Origin: Myxocyprinus asiaticus
Lineage: Eukaryota; Chordata; Actinopteri; Cypriniformes; Catostomidae
DNA length: 64,000 nucleotides
Direction of reading: 5' to 3'
NCBI RefSeq assembly: GCF_019703515.2
Contig: NC_059382.1
Coordinates: 9,744,001 to 9,808,000 of the forward strand
Shown: positions 42,061 to 53,840 of the stretch, one piece after another
Layout of the letters: each line of letters starts with the position of its first letter
Position numbering within the stretch: the stretch's first letter is position 1
Program-made: the position numbers and the translations under genes
Notes under the pieces: model-generated
Told to the model about the DNA's origin: nothing
Database searches by the model: none
What the model saw: only the letters and a program-made list of their open reading frames with translations

Positions 42061-42636
42061 TGAGTGAAAAAATAATACATACATGACAGCATTGCACCAC
42101 CGTAGATTTCACTTTAATTTAACGATCGTGTTATGGCAAATGTTATTTGTCGTTGTAGGTTCATACTTGCAGTGTAACATGTTTCATGTTTGCAGAGCCC
42201 TGTGTCATGCCTGCTTATTCTGTTTCTAAGGAGATGATAGAATGAAGAAACAAAGATATCTCAAAGGTCTTTCTTCATGTGAAATAAGGGCTCATGGGTT
42301 TAATCAGAGAGTCTTGATATAACGTATGAAAGTGAAGAATTTTGGACAGAAATATTTTACTATTGCATACTTGCATATAGTATAAAATAATATAAAAGCT
42401 ATTCATGTTGGCTGGGTTCTGACAACAACAATGTAAATGCAAAATGGACCAATACTAAAGTTGACCAAAAAGAAAAACAGATATTTTAAGTATTTTGATA
42501 TTTAAAATATTATTTTTAATGGCATTCATAAGTTTTTAAAGCCTTAAAATAAATCTTGTAAAAGTTGAATATGAATAAATTTCTTCTTAAGGTTTATGAA
42601 GCACACACACTGTACACACATGACAAAAGTATGACA

Positions 42637-43005
42637 ATTTGTATGACAATTAATCGTCATAATCATGAAAGCCCTAAAACAGACAATTAATCATCATAAT
42701 CGCGAGAGCCCTAAAACAGACAATTAATCGTCATAATCGTGAGAGCCCTAAAACAGACAATTAATCGGCATAATCATGAGAGCCCTTAAACAGACAATTA
42801 ATCGGCATAATCGTGAGAGCCCTTAAACAGACAATTAATCGTCATAATCGTGAGAGCCCTTAAACAGACAATTAATCGGCATAATCGTGAGAGCCCTTAA
42901 ACAGACAATTAATCGGCATAATCGTGAGAGCCCTTAAACAGACAATTAATCGGCATAATCGTGAGAGCCCTTAAACAGACAATTAATCATCATAATCGCA
43001 ATTAT
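42637..43005. repeat. 37-bp minisatellite, nine to ten copies
   Basis: The unit is gacaattaatcggcataatc followed by gtgagagcccttaaaca. It occurs in nine full copies and one partial. The early copies have gccctaaaaca, later ones gcccttaaaca, and positions 13-14 vary (gt/gg/at). Directly to the right (43006-43050) a related sequence ends in gtgacagccctg, typical of one end of a hAT MITE, so the array probably grew from that terminus. Confidence 0.92.
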
Positions 43006-43459
43006 TTGACAATAAATCGTCAGCCAAATTTCATAATTGTGACAGCCCTGCTTACAATTAATGGAAGATAGTAGTGCAACTGAGGAAATTGTAAACAAAC
43101 TGAATGTTAATATGTTGTTTAAACTATATTTTTAATACACTCATAAACAGTCTTCTCACAGACTTTGACTTTTCTGGTCTTGGTCTCATCTCGGACTCAG
43201 TCCTCTTTGTTCTTGGTCTTGACTCGAACTCGACCTATTCTGGTCTCGGCCCGGACTTGGACTCGGATGAGCTGGACTCGACTACAACACTGCTTAGAAC
43301 CTTGAAAAGATATACATTGTAGTAGCATTAATTAAATAGTATTACAATTAATTTAACATCTGTACACCAATTTTACCTTTATTTCTAATATTTGTGGCAC
43401 ACAATGGGGTGAATCTCACAAAAACATGTCCAGGACACATTTCACCCCAAAACCAAAAG

Positions 43460-44565
43460 AAAATATGATAACATTTTACAATAAATTAGGCTTAAGTATG
43501 AATTCATTAACATTAGTTATTGCTTCAGGCATCATAAACTATCAATGAACAATACATTTTTTACAGTATTTATTAATCTTGGGTAATGTTAACCAATATT
43601 CTGAATATACTATTTTCATTGTTAGTTCATAATGCATTAACTAATGTTAACGTATACAACTTTCATTGTTGTCTGCAAGGTCTGCAAGATTTTTCCAATG
43701 GCTATGTTCGAATTGGCACTAGCATACTGCCATAACTATTCTTGCTGATTTTACAGTATACAGTATAAACTGTACACTGTGTGGGACAGTATGCAAATTT
43801 TCAGTAGCACTTTATAATAAGGTTCTATTTGTTAACATTAGGTATCATGAACTAAAAATGAACAATATATATTTTTTTACACTATTTATTAATCTTTGTT
43901 CATTTTAGTTAATAAAAATATAATTATTCCTTGTTAGTTCATGTTAGTTCATAATGCATTAACTAATGTTCACAAATACAACTTCTGATTTTAAAAATGT
44001 GTTAGTATATAATGAAATTAAGTGCTGTAAAAGTGATGTTCATTGTTAGTTCATGTTAACTAATGTAGTTAACTAATGTTAACAAATACAACCTTACTGT
44101 AAACTGTTACTGAAAAAAATATATATTTTGAAACCTTTTGAAAACATATTTTGAAAAATATATTTTTCCTAGACATTATGTTTTTGAATAATTTAGCACC
44201 CTTTATCACAATGCGTATGGAAATATAAATAATAGAATAAAATATTACTGTAACACTTTACAATGAGGTTCTATTTGTTAACGTTAGTAAATGCATAGCT
44301 ATCATGAACTAACAATTAACAATATTATTCTTCAGCATTTATTAATCTTCGTTAATGTTAATTTCTAAAGATACATTTGTTAATTGTTTGTCCATGTTAA
44401 AGCATTAACTAATGTTAGCATCTAGAAACTTTAATTTAATAAAGTTTTAGGGTCTGTTGAAATTTACCGTAACCAAGAATAACTGCTGGAAAAGTGCTGT
44501 TCATTGTCCATGTTAACTAATGTAGTTTACTAATATTAACAAATACAAATATATTGAAAAGTGTT
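43460..44565. repeat. Three copies of the ctttacaataaggttc dispersed repeat
   Basis: The copies start at about 43463, 43805 (gcactttataataaggttct) and 44251 (acactttacaatgaggttct). Each runs about 300 bp with recurring ttagttcatgttaac and ttaacaaatac blocks. They are relatives of 14000-14324. Between them (43700-43800) lies a piece of the MITE seen at 62493. Confidence 0.65.
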
Positions 44566-44878
44566 TCCAAGATTACTGCATTTGTGTCTTTTTATTTAAA
44601 TTTGCATAAAGGCAGTACAACATTTATTCCCAGTCCCATTTATTGTCTAAATGATTTACGATTTTAATAATGTATTAATATAACTTTAACTTTCTTCACA
44701 TTACAAAAAATGAGAATAAGATTTTCTTGCATTACAGTAGTGAGAATTAGAGGAAATGTGCTAATTGTCATGAAAATAATGTCACTTCGAAATATCTGAA
44801 TGGTTCTGCGATAAGTTCTATTTTATTGTGTTTGTAGTGTCTTTTGTGTTGTTGATACATGTGGTGTTTTTGGGACAG
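44566..44878 (+). other. DNA just upstream of MAG coding exon 1
   Basis: No TATA-type promoter is obvious. The stretch ends in ttgggacag (AG 44877-44878), a plausible acceptor, so the MAG transcript may start further upstream and have a spliced 5' leader. Confidence 0.4.
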
Positions 44879-44908
44879 AGATCTACGGTCCAGAGCTAAA
44901 CTGAGACC

Positions 44909-44957
44909 ATGAAGGGCTTGGAGATGCTGCTGTTGCCTCTGCTGCTTTTTCTCAAAG
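44909..44957 (+). CDS. mag: MAG (Siglec-4), signal peptide exon
   Basis: MAG is a sialic-acid-binding Ig-family protein on myelinating glia that binds gangliosides on axons. The ATG at 44909 begins MKGLEMLLLPLLLFLKG, a typical hydrophobic signal peptide, interrupted in phase 1 by donor gtaaga (44958). A separate signal exon followed by phase 1-1 Ig exons is the standard siglec arrangement. The leader ccagagctaaactgagacc precedes the start. The nine coding exons found in the window add up to exactly 600 codons with no stop, against 626 residues for human L-MAG, so only the end is missing. Confidence 0.9.
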
Positions 44958-45510
44958 GTAAGAAACTCTGCATGGGGTTTGTTTAGTATAAATTTAGGCT
45001 ATTTATCTTCAATGTTAAATTTAGTATACATTATATTTTGTATATATTTATGTTGTGTGAGTAGCTTGTAGCATAGGAGGCTAGAATTTAAAAGTTACTT
45101 CCCCAACACTGATCATTTTCATCATAAGAGCAACCTTACCTGGGCAAATAAAAAACTATTCTGATTCGGATATGTCTATCTATTAAAGTGTGCAGTGCGT
45201 GTTTGACCTAGAATAAAGTTCTTTAATGGTACAGCGATGGCATCAGATGGCAAAACAGTGCTACTTTGATATATGCCATCGTAGTGAATGATTATCATAT
45301 TCACCACAGTATTTGCAGTACAAGCAATAGTGCCCAGAAGCACTTCAAAGAATACCAAGCTATTGCCATGGTACATGATCAAAACACCATGGTATTACAA
45401 TCATACATGTCTGAAAACACACCATGGTACTTTTTAGTACTTTTTTGTTAGTATGGTCAGGATCCTTTGTATAACTAAATTGCCAGCATATATTTTCTCT
45501 CTCTAAACAG

Positions 45511-45879
45511 ATGTAAGTGCTCAGTGGAATGTGTGGATGCCCAGAGACATTTCAGCCATGACAAACTCCTGTGTAGTTATACCCTGTTCATTCACATACC
45601 CCTCTGGCATCAGGCCTTACAGGGGAGTTCACGGGATCTGGTACTTTGGCCAACCCTACCCCCAACTTTTCCCTCCGGTGGTTTTTAAATCCCGTACAGA
45701 TATTGTTCACGAAAGTTACAAGGGACGAACCAAGCTATTGGGTGACCTGACGCAGAAAAATTGCACACTATTGATAAATAATATTGGCGTTGAACATTCT
45801 GGGAAGTACTACTTTCGGGCAGACTTGGGTGGAGCAAACATCTACACATATCCTGACTCCACAAAACTGCAGGTGTTAG
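45511..45879 (+). CDS. mag: MAG, V-set Ig domain (ligand-binding)
   Basis: A 369-bp phase 1-1 exon (acceptor aaacag, donor gtaagt). It encodes the N-terminal V-set domain: AQWNVWMPRDISA, NSCVVIPCSFTYP (B-strand cysteines), GVHGIWYFGQPYPQLFPPVV, KSRTDIVHESYKGRTKLLGD, NCTLLI and GKYYFRADLGG. The Arg in YYFR sits where mammalian MAG has Arg118, which contacts sialic acid. The IWYF and LGDL blocks are nearly identical to the mammalian protein, which makes this MAG rather than a CD33-type siglec. N-glycosylation sequon: NCT. Confidence 0.95.
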
Positions 45880-45997
45880 GTAAGTGGGCCTCCTCCATGA
45901 CTCTCAAATCAGATATGGCACCTTTAGATGCATTTTTTCAGGTTTGACATCAATGACGTTTGGTCACAAGACATGTGAGAACCAATGGCATCTGACA

Positions 45998-46643
45998 TTA
46001 AAGGAATAGTTCACCCAAAAATGAAAATTCTCTCATCATTTACTCATCCTCAGGACATAAACAAAGAAGCTCTGTAGGTCCATACAATGCAAGTCAATGG
46101 TGACCAAAACTTTTAAGTTCCAAAAAGCACATAAAAGTCATTCTTATGACTCCAGTGGATTAGTCCATGTCTTCAGAAGTGATATAATAGGTGTGGGTGA
46201 GAAACAGATCAATATTAAAGTCCTTCTTCACTATAAATCTCCACTTTCCCCATTTGTCTTCTTTTGTTTTATGGTGATTTGCATTCTTCATACATATCAC
46301 CACCTTCTGGTTGGGGCTGGTCAAAGGTGGACATTTATAGTAAAAAAGGACTTAAATATTGATCTGTTTCTCAACCACACCTATCATATCACTTCTGAAG
46401 ACATGGATTAAAACACTGGAGTCGTATGGATTACTTTTTTGCTGCCTTTATGTCCTTTTTGTAGCTTCAAATTTCTAGCCACCATTCATTTGCCCCATTC
46501 ATTATGGACCTACATTGCTGAGATTTTCTTCTAAAAATCTTTGTTTGTGTTCTGCAGAAGAAAGAAAGTCATACACATTTGGGATGGTATGAGGGTGAGT
46601 AAATGATGAGGGAATTTTCATTTTTGGTGAACTATTCCTTTAA
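45998..46643. mobile_element. Palindromic (foldback) MITE, copy B, MAG intron 2
   Basis: The left end taaaggaatagttcacccaa is inverted at the right end (ttggtgaactattccttta). The arms are complementary along their length: for example gtccatacaatgcaagtcaa at 46079 and its inverse at 46485-46515, and ataggtgtgggtgagaaaca with its inverse near 46365. Same family as 4693 and 55221. Confidence 0.82.
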
Positions 46644-46722
46644 TGAGGGGACAAACATATAGAATTAAATGCAGTCAATTCTTTATTTCATGTTGACTTT
46701 AAGATGCCCCTTCTTCCCCTAG

Positions 46723-47019
46723 ATCAGCCCAACATTGATGTTCCAGAGGTGATAATCAGTGACCAGAGCCTGGATTTGACTTGCTATGTCCCAGACAACT
46801 GTCCAGACATGAGTCCAGAGATCCACTGGATGTACACAGACTACCTACCTGAACCCATTTTCACCCCTGATAGTGTTGAAGAAAGCAACACTGCTGTATT
46901 GTCAAGTACTCTCACCTTTACACCCAAACCCATGCACAATGGCCAGCTGCTGGGCTGCCGGGTCCACTACCCAAACACCACCTTTGTCTATGAACGCCTC
47001 ATTTCTCTGGATATCAAGT
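46723..47019 (+). CDS. mag: MAG, second Ig domain (C2-set)
   Basis: A 297-bp phase 1-1 exon between cccctag (AG 46721-46722) and gtgagt (47020). It encodes DQPNIDVPEVIISDQSLDLT, CYVPDNCPDMSPEIHWMYTD and LSSTLTFTPKPMHNGQLLGC. The L-T-C-Y-V-P-D-N-C-P cysteine pattern is the siglec one in which an extra Cys links domains 1 and 2. The last residues (YERLISLDIK) lead into domain 3. Sequon: NTT. Confidence 0.94.
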
Positions 47020-47048
47020 GTGAGTTTCACCAAATCTGCTAATTGTTT

Positions 47049-47316
47049 AAAAGGATAATTCACCCAAAAATGAAAATTCTGTATGGTACCCTCAGTCACA
47101 ATTCCCCTTCATTGTTTGAAAAAAAAACAAAAAAAACAACAACAACAAAAAACAAACAAACAATGAAAGTGAATGGTGACTAAGTCTAACATACTGACTT
47201 GTGCCTAACATCTCATTTTGTGTTCCACGGAAGAGAGTAAGTCATATGGGTTTAGACCAACACGAGAGTGAGTAAATTATGACAGAATTGACATTTTTGG
47301 ATGCACTGTCCCTTTA
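47049..47316. mobile_element. Short MITE, agttcaccc family, MAG intron 3
   Basis: The left end aaaaggataattcacccaaa is inverted at the right end (gacatttttggatgcactgt). An A/C-rich run (about 47120-47165) lies inside. It fills most of the 350-bp intron. Confidence 0.65.
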
Positions 47317-47369
47317 ATGCATAATTTTCACTGCATTAATTGTGCACTGACTCATTCTCTAATGTGTAG

Positions 47370-47627
47370 ATGGCCCTAGAACTGTGTGGGTGAATGTGTC
47401 TCAAGAAGTAATGGAGGGAAGCTCAGTGGTCTTGCACTGTGATGTAGACAGTAATCCAGTTCCCACGATTACCTGGTTGTATGGAGATAAAGAGCTGATG
47501 TCGGAGACGGCCTCAAATGCTTCGCTGCCCCTAGAGAACCTCACCCCAGAACAGGAAGGTGTCTATACCTGCGTTGGTGACAATGGCTATGGAAGCATGA
47601 ACACTTCAATGTATTTGGCAGTAAATT
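47370..47627 (+). CDS. mag: MAG, third Ig domain (C2-set)
   Basis: A 258-bp phase 1-1 exon (acceptor gtgtag, donor gtgagt at 47628). It encodes PRTVWVNVSQEVMEGSSVVL, HCDVDSNPVPTITWLYGDKE and LTPEQEGVYTCVGDNGYGS. The paired Cys (L-H-C-D and Y-T-C-V), the core Trp (I-T-W-L) and the G-V-Y-T-C tyrosine-corner motif are all intact. Sequons include NVS, NAS and NTS. Confidence 0.94.
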
Positions 47628-47775
47628 GTGAGTAAATATAGTTTTATTTGTGTATTACAACTCTGATTTGCCAAAATGTATACCACAGAGTTTGTACACA
47701 ACAGGGCTGTTTGGAATGGAATACTAGTTTACTACTGCACAATTTGACATAAACAAAAACTGACATAGTGTGCAC

Positions 47776-47777
<2 letters not shown>

Positions 47778-47822
<45 letters not shown>
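47778..47822. repeat. (TA)n microsatellite
   Basis: About 22 TA units. Confidence 0.97.
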
Positions 47823-47826
<4 letters not shown>

Positions 47827-47828
<2 letters not shown>

Positions 47829-48364
47829 GTACTGTGCAAAAGTTTTAGGTACTTGTGAAAAATGTTGCATAGTGGGGATGCCTTCAAAAATAATGAAAAC
47901 TAATAAATAGTTTTCATTTATCAGTTAACATCATACAAAGTCCAGTAAACATAAAAAAGCTAAATCAATATTCGGTGTGACCACCTTTGCTTTTAAAACA
48001 GTCCCAATTCTCCTACTTACACCTGGACACAGTTTTTCTTGGTTGTTGTCAGATAGGATGTACCAAGTTTCTTGGAGAATTCACCATAGTTCTTCTATCT
48101 ATTTAGGCTGTCTCAATTGCTTCTGTCTCTTCATGTAATCCCAGACTGACTCGATGTTCAGTGGGGGGGCTCTGTGGGGGCCATGACATCTGTTGCAGAG
48201 CGCCCTGTTCTTCTAATCTAATCTTTTGTATTTGCAAAAGTAATGTTTGGGAGTCTAAAATTTATTTTTTCTATTGACACACTAAATCTGAAGATATAAA
48301 TAACCATCTTAAGACAAATGTTTTTGTGAAACATCTTAAGTGCCTAAAAATTTTGCACAGTACT
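47827..48364 (-). mobile_element. Internally deleted Tc1/mariner-type element
   Basis: The left end cagtactgtgcaaaagtttt is inverted at 48340-48364 (taaaaattttgcacagtact). The interior on the minus strand still resembles transposase coding sequence near its DDE region (about 48000-48200), but most is missing and no frame is open. The flanks are TA-rich, so the TA duplication cannot be told apart. Confidence 0.6.
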
Positions 48365-48373
48365 TTATATATA

Positions 48374-49986
<1,613 letters not shown>

Positions 49987-50048
<62 letters not shown>
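49987..50048. repeat. (TA)n microsatellite
   Basis: About 31 TA units directly beside the right end of Tc1 transposon 3. Confidence 0.97.
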
Positions 50049-50051
<3 letters not shown>

Positions 50052-50079
50052 CTCTGGAAAAAATTATATATATACAGTA

Positions 50080-53000
50080 TATCAGAATCAGAATGAGCTT
50101 TATTGCCAAGTGTTCTCATGTACACAAGGACTTTTTGCACACAGAACATTACAGTGAGACAGAATATAAAACAATGTAAGAGTATAAATAGACATACAAA
50201 TAATAGGACATATAACAGAATGGCATATGTACAGTACATGTGCAAGTGGTAATGTATGTGCAAGGTAGGGGTATATACAGTTATTTAATTAAATATGTGA
50301 ATTTACATATGTACATGAGATATGTATTTACATTATTGCACTATGGGGGAGTCTTGAGGCAGTTTAACTGTTCATGGGGAAAATGGCCTGAGAGTAAAAC
50401 TGTTCTTGTGCATGGATGTCCTGTCGCTCAGTGCTCTGTAGCTCTGTAGCTTTGAACTGTTGCCGGCCAGAGGGCAACAGTTCAAAGAGGGAGTGGGCAG
50501 GGTGTGTGGGGTCCAGATTGTTCCTATCTGCACGTTTCCTCACACTGGAGATGTACAGGTCTTGGAGGGTGGGCAGGGGGGCACCAATATTCCTCTCAGC
50601 AGTCCTGACTATCGGTTGTAGTTTCCTTCTGTCTGATTTGGTGGCTGAACCAAACCAGACAGTTTTAGATGTACACAGGACAGACTCAGTGACGACCGAA
50701 TAGAACTTTGTCAGCAGCTCCTGTGGCAGGTTGAACTTCTTCAGCTGGCGAAGGAAATACAACCTCTGATGAGCCTTCTTCACAATGGAGTCTATGTGGG
50801 TGTCCCACTTCAAGTCCTGAGAGATGGTAGAGCCCAGGAACCTGAATGACTCCACTGCTGCCACAGTGCTGTTCAGGATGGTGAGGGGGGGGAGTGCAGG
50901 GGGATTTCTCCTGAAGTCCACTATCATCTCCACTGTTTTGAGTATGTTCAGCTCAATGTTGTTGTAACCACACCAGAAAGCCAGCTGATCAACCTCCCAT
51001 CTGTATGCAGACTTGTCACCGTCGTGGATGAGGCAGATGACCGTGGTGTCATATACAAACTTCAGGAGCTTGACAGTGGGGTCTTTTGCAGTGCAGTCAG
51101 TCATGTACAGGGAGAAGAGCAGTGGAGAGAGAACACATTCCTGAGGAGCACCAGTGCTAATAGTGAGGGTCTCACTAACTGCAGCCTATCTGTCAGAAAG
51201 CTGGTGATCCATTGACAGATTGGGGTGGGCACAGAGAGCTGGTTCAGTTTGGTTGAGAGAAGATCAGGCATGATGGTATTGAAGGCTGAACTGAAGTCCA
51301 CAAATAGGATCCTTGCATAAGTCCCAGGTCTGTCGAGGTGTTGCAGGATATAATGCAGTCCCATATTGACAGCATCATCCACAGACCTGTTTGCTCAGTA
51401 AGCAAACTGAACGGAGTCCAGCAGGGGTCCAGTGATTTCCTTCAGGTAGGCCAAAACCAGTCTCTCAAACGACTCCCACAGATGTGAGAGTGACAGGTCT
51501 GTAGTCAATAAGTCCTGTGATTTGGGTTTTTTTGGGGACCGGAATGATGGTGGAGCATTTGAAGCAGCAGGGAACTTCACGCTGCTCCAGTGATCTATTG
51601 AAGATCTGTGTGAATATGGGGGCCAGTTGGTCAATGTAGACTTTCAGACAGGCAGGTGAAACACCGTCTGGGCCTGAAGCTTTCCTAGTCTTTTGTTTCC
51701 AAAAGACCCAGCACACATCCTCCTCACAGACCATAAGTGCAGATTAAGTAGCAGGAGGGGGGAGGAGGTGGGTTCCAGGAGGTGTTGGTGTGAAGTGAAG
51801 ATCAGAGAGTGGGAGGGTGTGAGACTGGGCTTTTCAAACCTGCAGTAAAACACATTCAGTTCATCAGCCATTTGTTGACTCTCTACAGAGCAAGGGGGAG
51901 GTGTCTTGTATTTGGTGACGCTTTTTAGACCTTTCCACACAGATGCAGGATCGTTGGCTGAAAACTGGGTTTTCATCTTTTCAGAGTCTGATTTCCTTAG
52001 TAAATGTGTTCCTGGCCTGGTTGTACAGTGTTTTATCTCCATGTCTGTAAGCATCCTCTTTGGCATGACAAAGTTGTCTGAGGTTTCCTGTAAACCATGG
52101 TTCTTATGGTTAATTATCTTTAATGAATGATAAAAATGTCCTAGTAGGGATGCACATATCCTCACAGAAACTGATACATGATGTCACAGTATCTGTGAGC
52201 TTGTCCAGGTCTGTGGCTGCAGCCTCAAAAACACTCCAATCAGTGCATTCAAAGCAGGCTTGTAGTTCAAGCTCTGATTCGTTGGTCCATCTCTTTACAG
52301 TCCTTACTACAGGCTTAGCTAATTTTAGTTTCTGCTTGTAGGTCGGGAGAAGATGAACCAGACAGTGATCAGAGAGGTGTTGTTGCTCCATGTCTGTGAT
52401 ATGATCAGCCAGCTGTTGCAACGCTGCGTTCACGCATGCTTTTGGCGAGATATAAACACTCACCAGATTAAACGAGGAAACTCTCGCGGAGAGTAGAAAG
52501 GTTTACAGTTGATGAAGAGTGCCTCTAAATTAGGACAGCACATCTTCTTCAATGATGTTACATCTGTACACCAACTTTTGTTGATGTAAATGCATGTTCC
52601 ACCGCATCTCGTTTTCCCCGATAACTCCACGATGCGATCCGCTCTGAACAGCTGAAAGCCCAGTAGATGCAGCACACTGTCCAGGATGGCTTCACTTAGC
52701 CAGGTTTCCGTGAAACACAGAGCAGCGGAGTTAGAAAAGTCCTTATTTGTTTGAGTGAGCAGAAGCAGTTTGTACGTTTTGTTGGCGAAGGAGCAGACAT
52801 TCGCCAGATGAATACTCGACAGCAGAGTCCTAAAGCTACATTGACGAAGCTTCACAAGCGCACTGGCTCGCTTCCCTCGCGTGCGTCTTTTGGATCGCTT
52901 GTAGAGCACCGCTGCACCTCCAACTAAGATGTCTAATAAAATGTCTGAATAATCAAACACCAGCAAAAAATTATCAGGTATGCTCTGCCGAATATTCAGC

Positions 53001-53113
53001 AGTTCATCCCTGGTGAAACTGATCAGGAAAGAGTGACAAAAAACATGACAATCAAAAGTAACAAAAACGCTAGAGAGCTCCACACCGAAGCAGCCATCTG
53101 AAGCGCCATATTT
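50080..53113 (-). mobile_element. 5'-truncated LINE, CR1/L2-type, antisense in MAG intron 4
   Basis: On the minus strand the order is endonuclease, linker, reverse transcriptase, then a 3' tail whose end reads, on this strand, cagaatcagaatgagcttta. ORF1 is absent, so the copy is 5'-truncated or lacks it. Several frameshifts are present. It sits between two simple repeats, so the target duplication is not visible. Confidence 0.88.
50364..53083 (-). pseudogene. LINE ORF2 (AP endonuclease + reverse transcriptase), dead
   Basis: Segments in order: endonuclease blocks NSAALCFTETWLSEAILD and GKTRCGGTCIYINKSWC (53083-52460). Then SDHCLVHLLPTYKQKLK and the CFECTDWSVFEAAATDLD linker (52463-52110). 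Reverse-transcriptase blocks follow: KTRKASGPDGVSPACLK (about 51690), IPVPKK and ILFVDFSSAFNTIMPDLL (about 51300). Last are KFVYDTTVICLIHDGD (about 51060) and FLGSTISQDLKWDTHI. The catalytic motif normally F/Y-A-D-D reads F-V-Y-D here, so one metal-binding Asp is lost. At least four frame breaks separate the pieces. Confidence 0.9.
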
Positions 53114-53118
53114 TTAGC

Positions 53119-53153
53119 ATGTGTGTGTGTGTGTGTATGTGTGTGTGTGTGTG

Positions 53154-53220
<67 letters not shown>
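53119..53220. repeat. (GT)n(TA)n compound microsatellite
   Basis: GT-rich 53119-53155 followed by TA units to 53220. Confidence 0.97.
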
Positions 53221-53222
<2 letters not shown>

Positions 53223-53324
53223 CAATGTTTTTTGTTATTGTTTGAAATGATTATCATTGCATGATGTTTGCTTATTTTTTATTATAATTGTTTTAAATCA
53301 TTTTAGGAATTATTAAGTGTGTAC

Positions 53325-53840
53325 TGTGTACATTAGAGAAATATTCTATGTTCAAGACAGGTTGAGCTCAATCAGTAGTGTTTGTGGCATTTATTTTAAC
53401 ATTTTAGCATGTTAACATTTAATTTAAAAAAAGTAGCGGTTACAGTAAGGCACTGACAATGGAAGTGAATGGGGCCAGTTCATAAAAAAATAAAACACAC
53501 ACATAAGTATAGACACAAGATGTAAAAATAATAAATGTTAAAATTTTTGTTTGATAAAATTGCTTACTAATCTTATCTTTGTAAATTATAACCAATATTT
53601 AAACTTTGTTGTCATGAAGCATTTACGTCTTGTGGCTATACTTCTGAAACCGTGTGTACTTAAATGTTTCTGGACAGGCCCCATTGACTTCCAATGTAAG
53701 TAACTTACTATAACCTTAACCCAACCCTAACCCTAACCCTATTTTTTCTTTCTTTTTTTTAATACAAGGGCACGGATCTAAAATATCTTTTGTGGTAATT
53801 AACATTATGCCACAAATGCTTCCAACTTGGAACATTCCTT
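53325..53840. repeat. Dispersed repeat, copy 2 (relative of 14325-14885)
   Basis: Shares gttcaagacaggttgagctc, ggttacagtaaggcactgac and gtcttgtggctatactt with copy 1. It includes a short run of three ccctaa units (about 53723-53742) that is part of the repeat rather than a telomere. Confidence 0.6.

Larger units (their letters stand above)
38913..42072. mobile_element. Foldback-like element with 42-bp repeat arrays in its arms
   Basis: The termini tttttcactcagttatgt and acataactgagtgaaaaa are inverted. Each is followed inward by an array of about 42-bp units with core tctcgttattacgaga and agatgtcgtttttatgacat: about six units on the left (38930-39170), and on the right about 14-15 split over 40200-40380 and 41616-42060. 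The middle (39190-40190) is AT-rich without a gene. Arms made of tandem units are the hallmark of foldback transposons. No transposase is seen. Confidence 0.6.
37985..43292. mobile_element. Large non-autonomous hAT-type element containing nested elements
   Basis: The ends cagtgttgtagtactcgaga and ctcgactacaacactg are inverted, followed on both sides by GACTCGG-rich blocks (gagaccggactcggacc; cggcccggacttggactcgg). The flanks are cttagaaa (37977-37984) and cttagaac (43293-43300), a 7/8 duplication fitting hAT. No transposase is visible. Inside lie a MITE (38498-38872), a foldback-like element (38913-42072) and a minisatellite (42637-43005). Confidence 0.75.

Noticed and set aside
42637..43005. 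CRISPR-like regular repeats
   Set aside because: The 37-bp units are directly adjacent with no spacers, and the surroundings are a vertebrate genome; this is a minisatellite.
13347..44878. Hepcidin (HAMP) or USF2 exons between LSR and MAG
   Set aside because: Looked for a Cys-rich hepcidin peptide and a bHLH-Zip segment by eye on both strands and saw neither; absence is not proven without an alignment search.
50364..51104. A 246-residue minus-strand frame as a host gene
   Set aside because: It is the C-terminal part of a LINE reverse transcriptase.
53723..53742. Interstitial telomere (ccctaa repeats)
   Set aside because: Only about three units, and they lie inside a dispersed repeat; similar cctaaac runs occur at 63755-63850.
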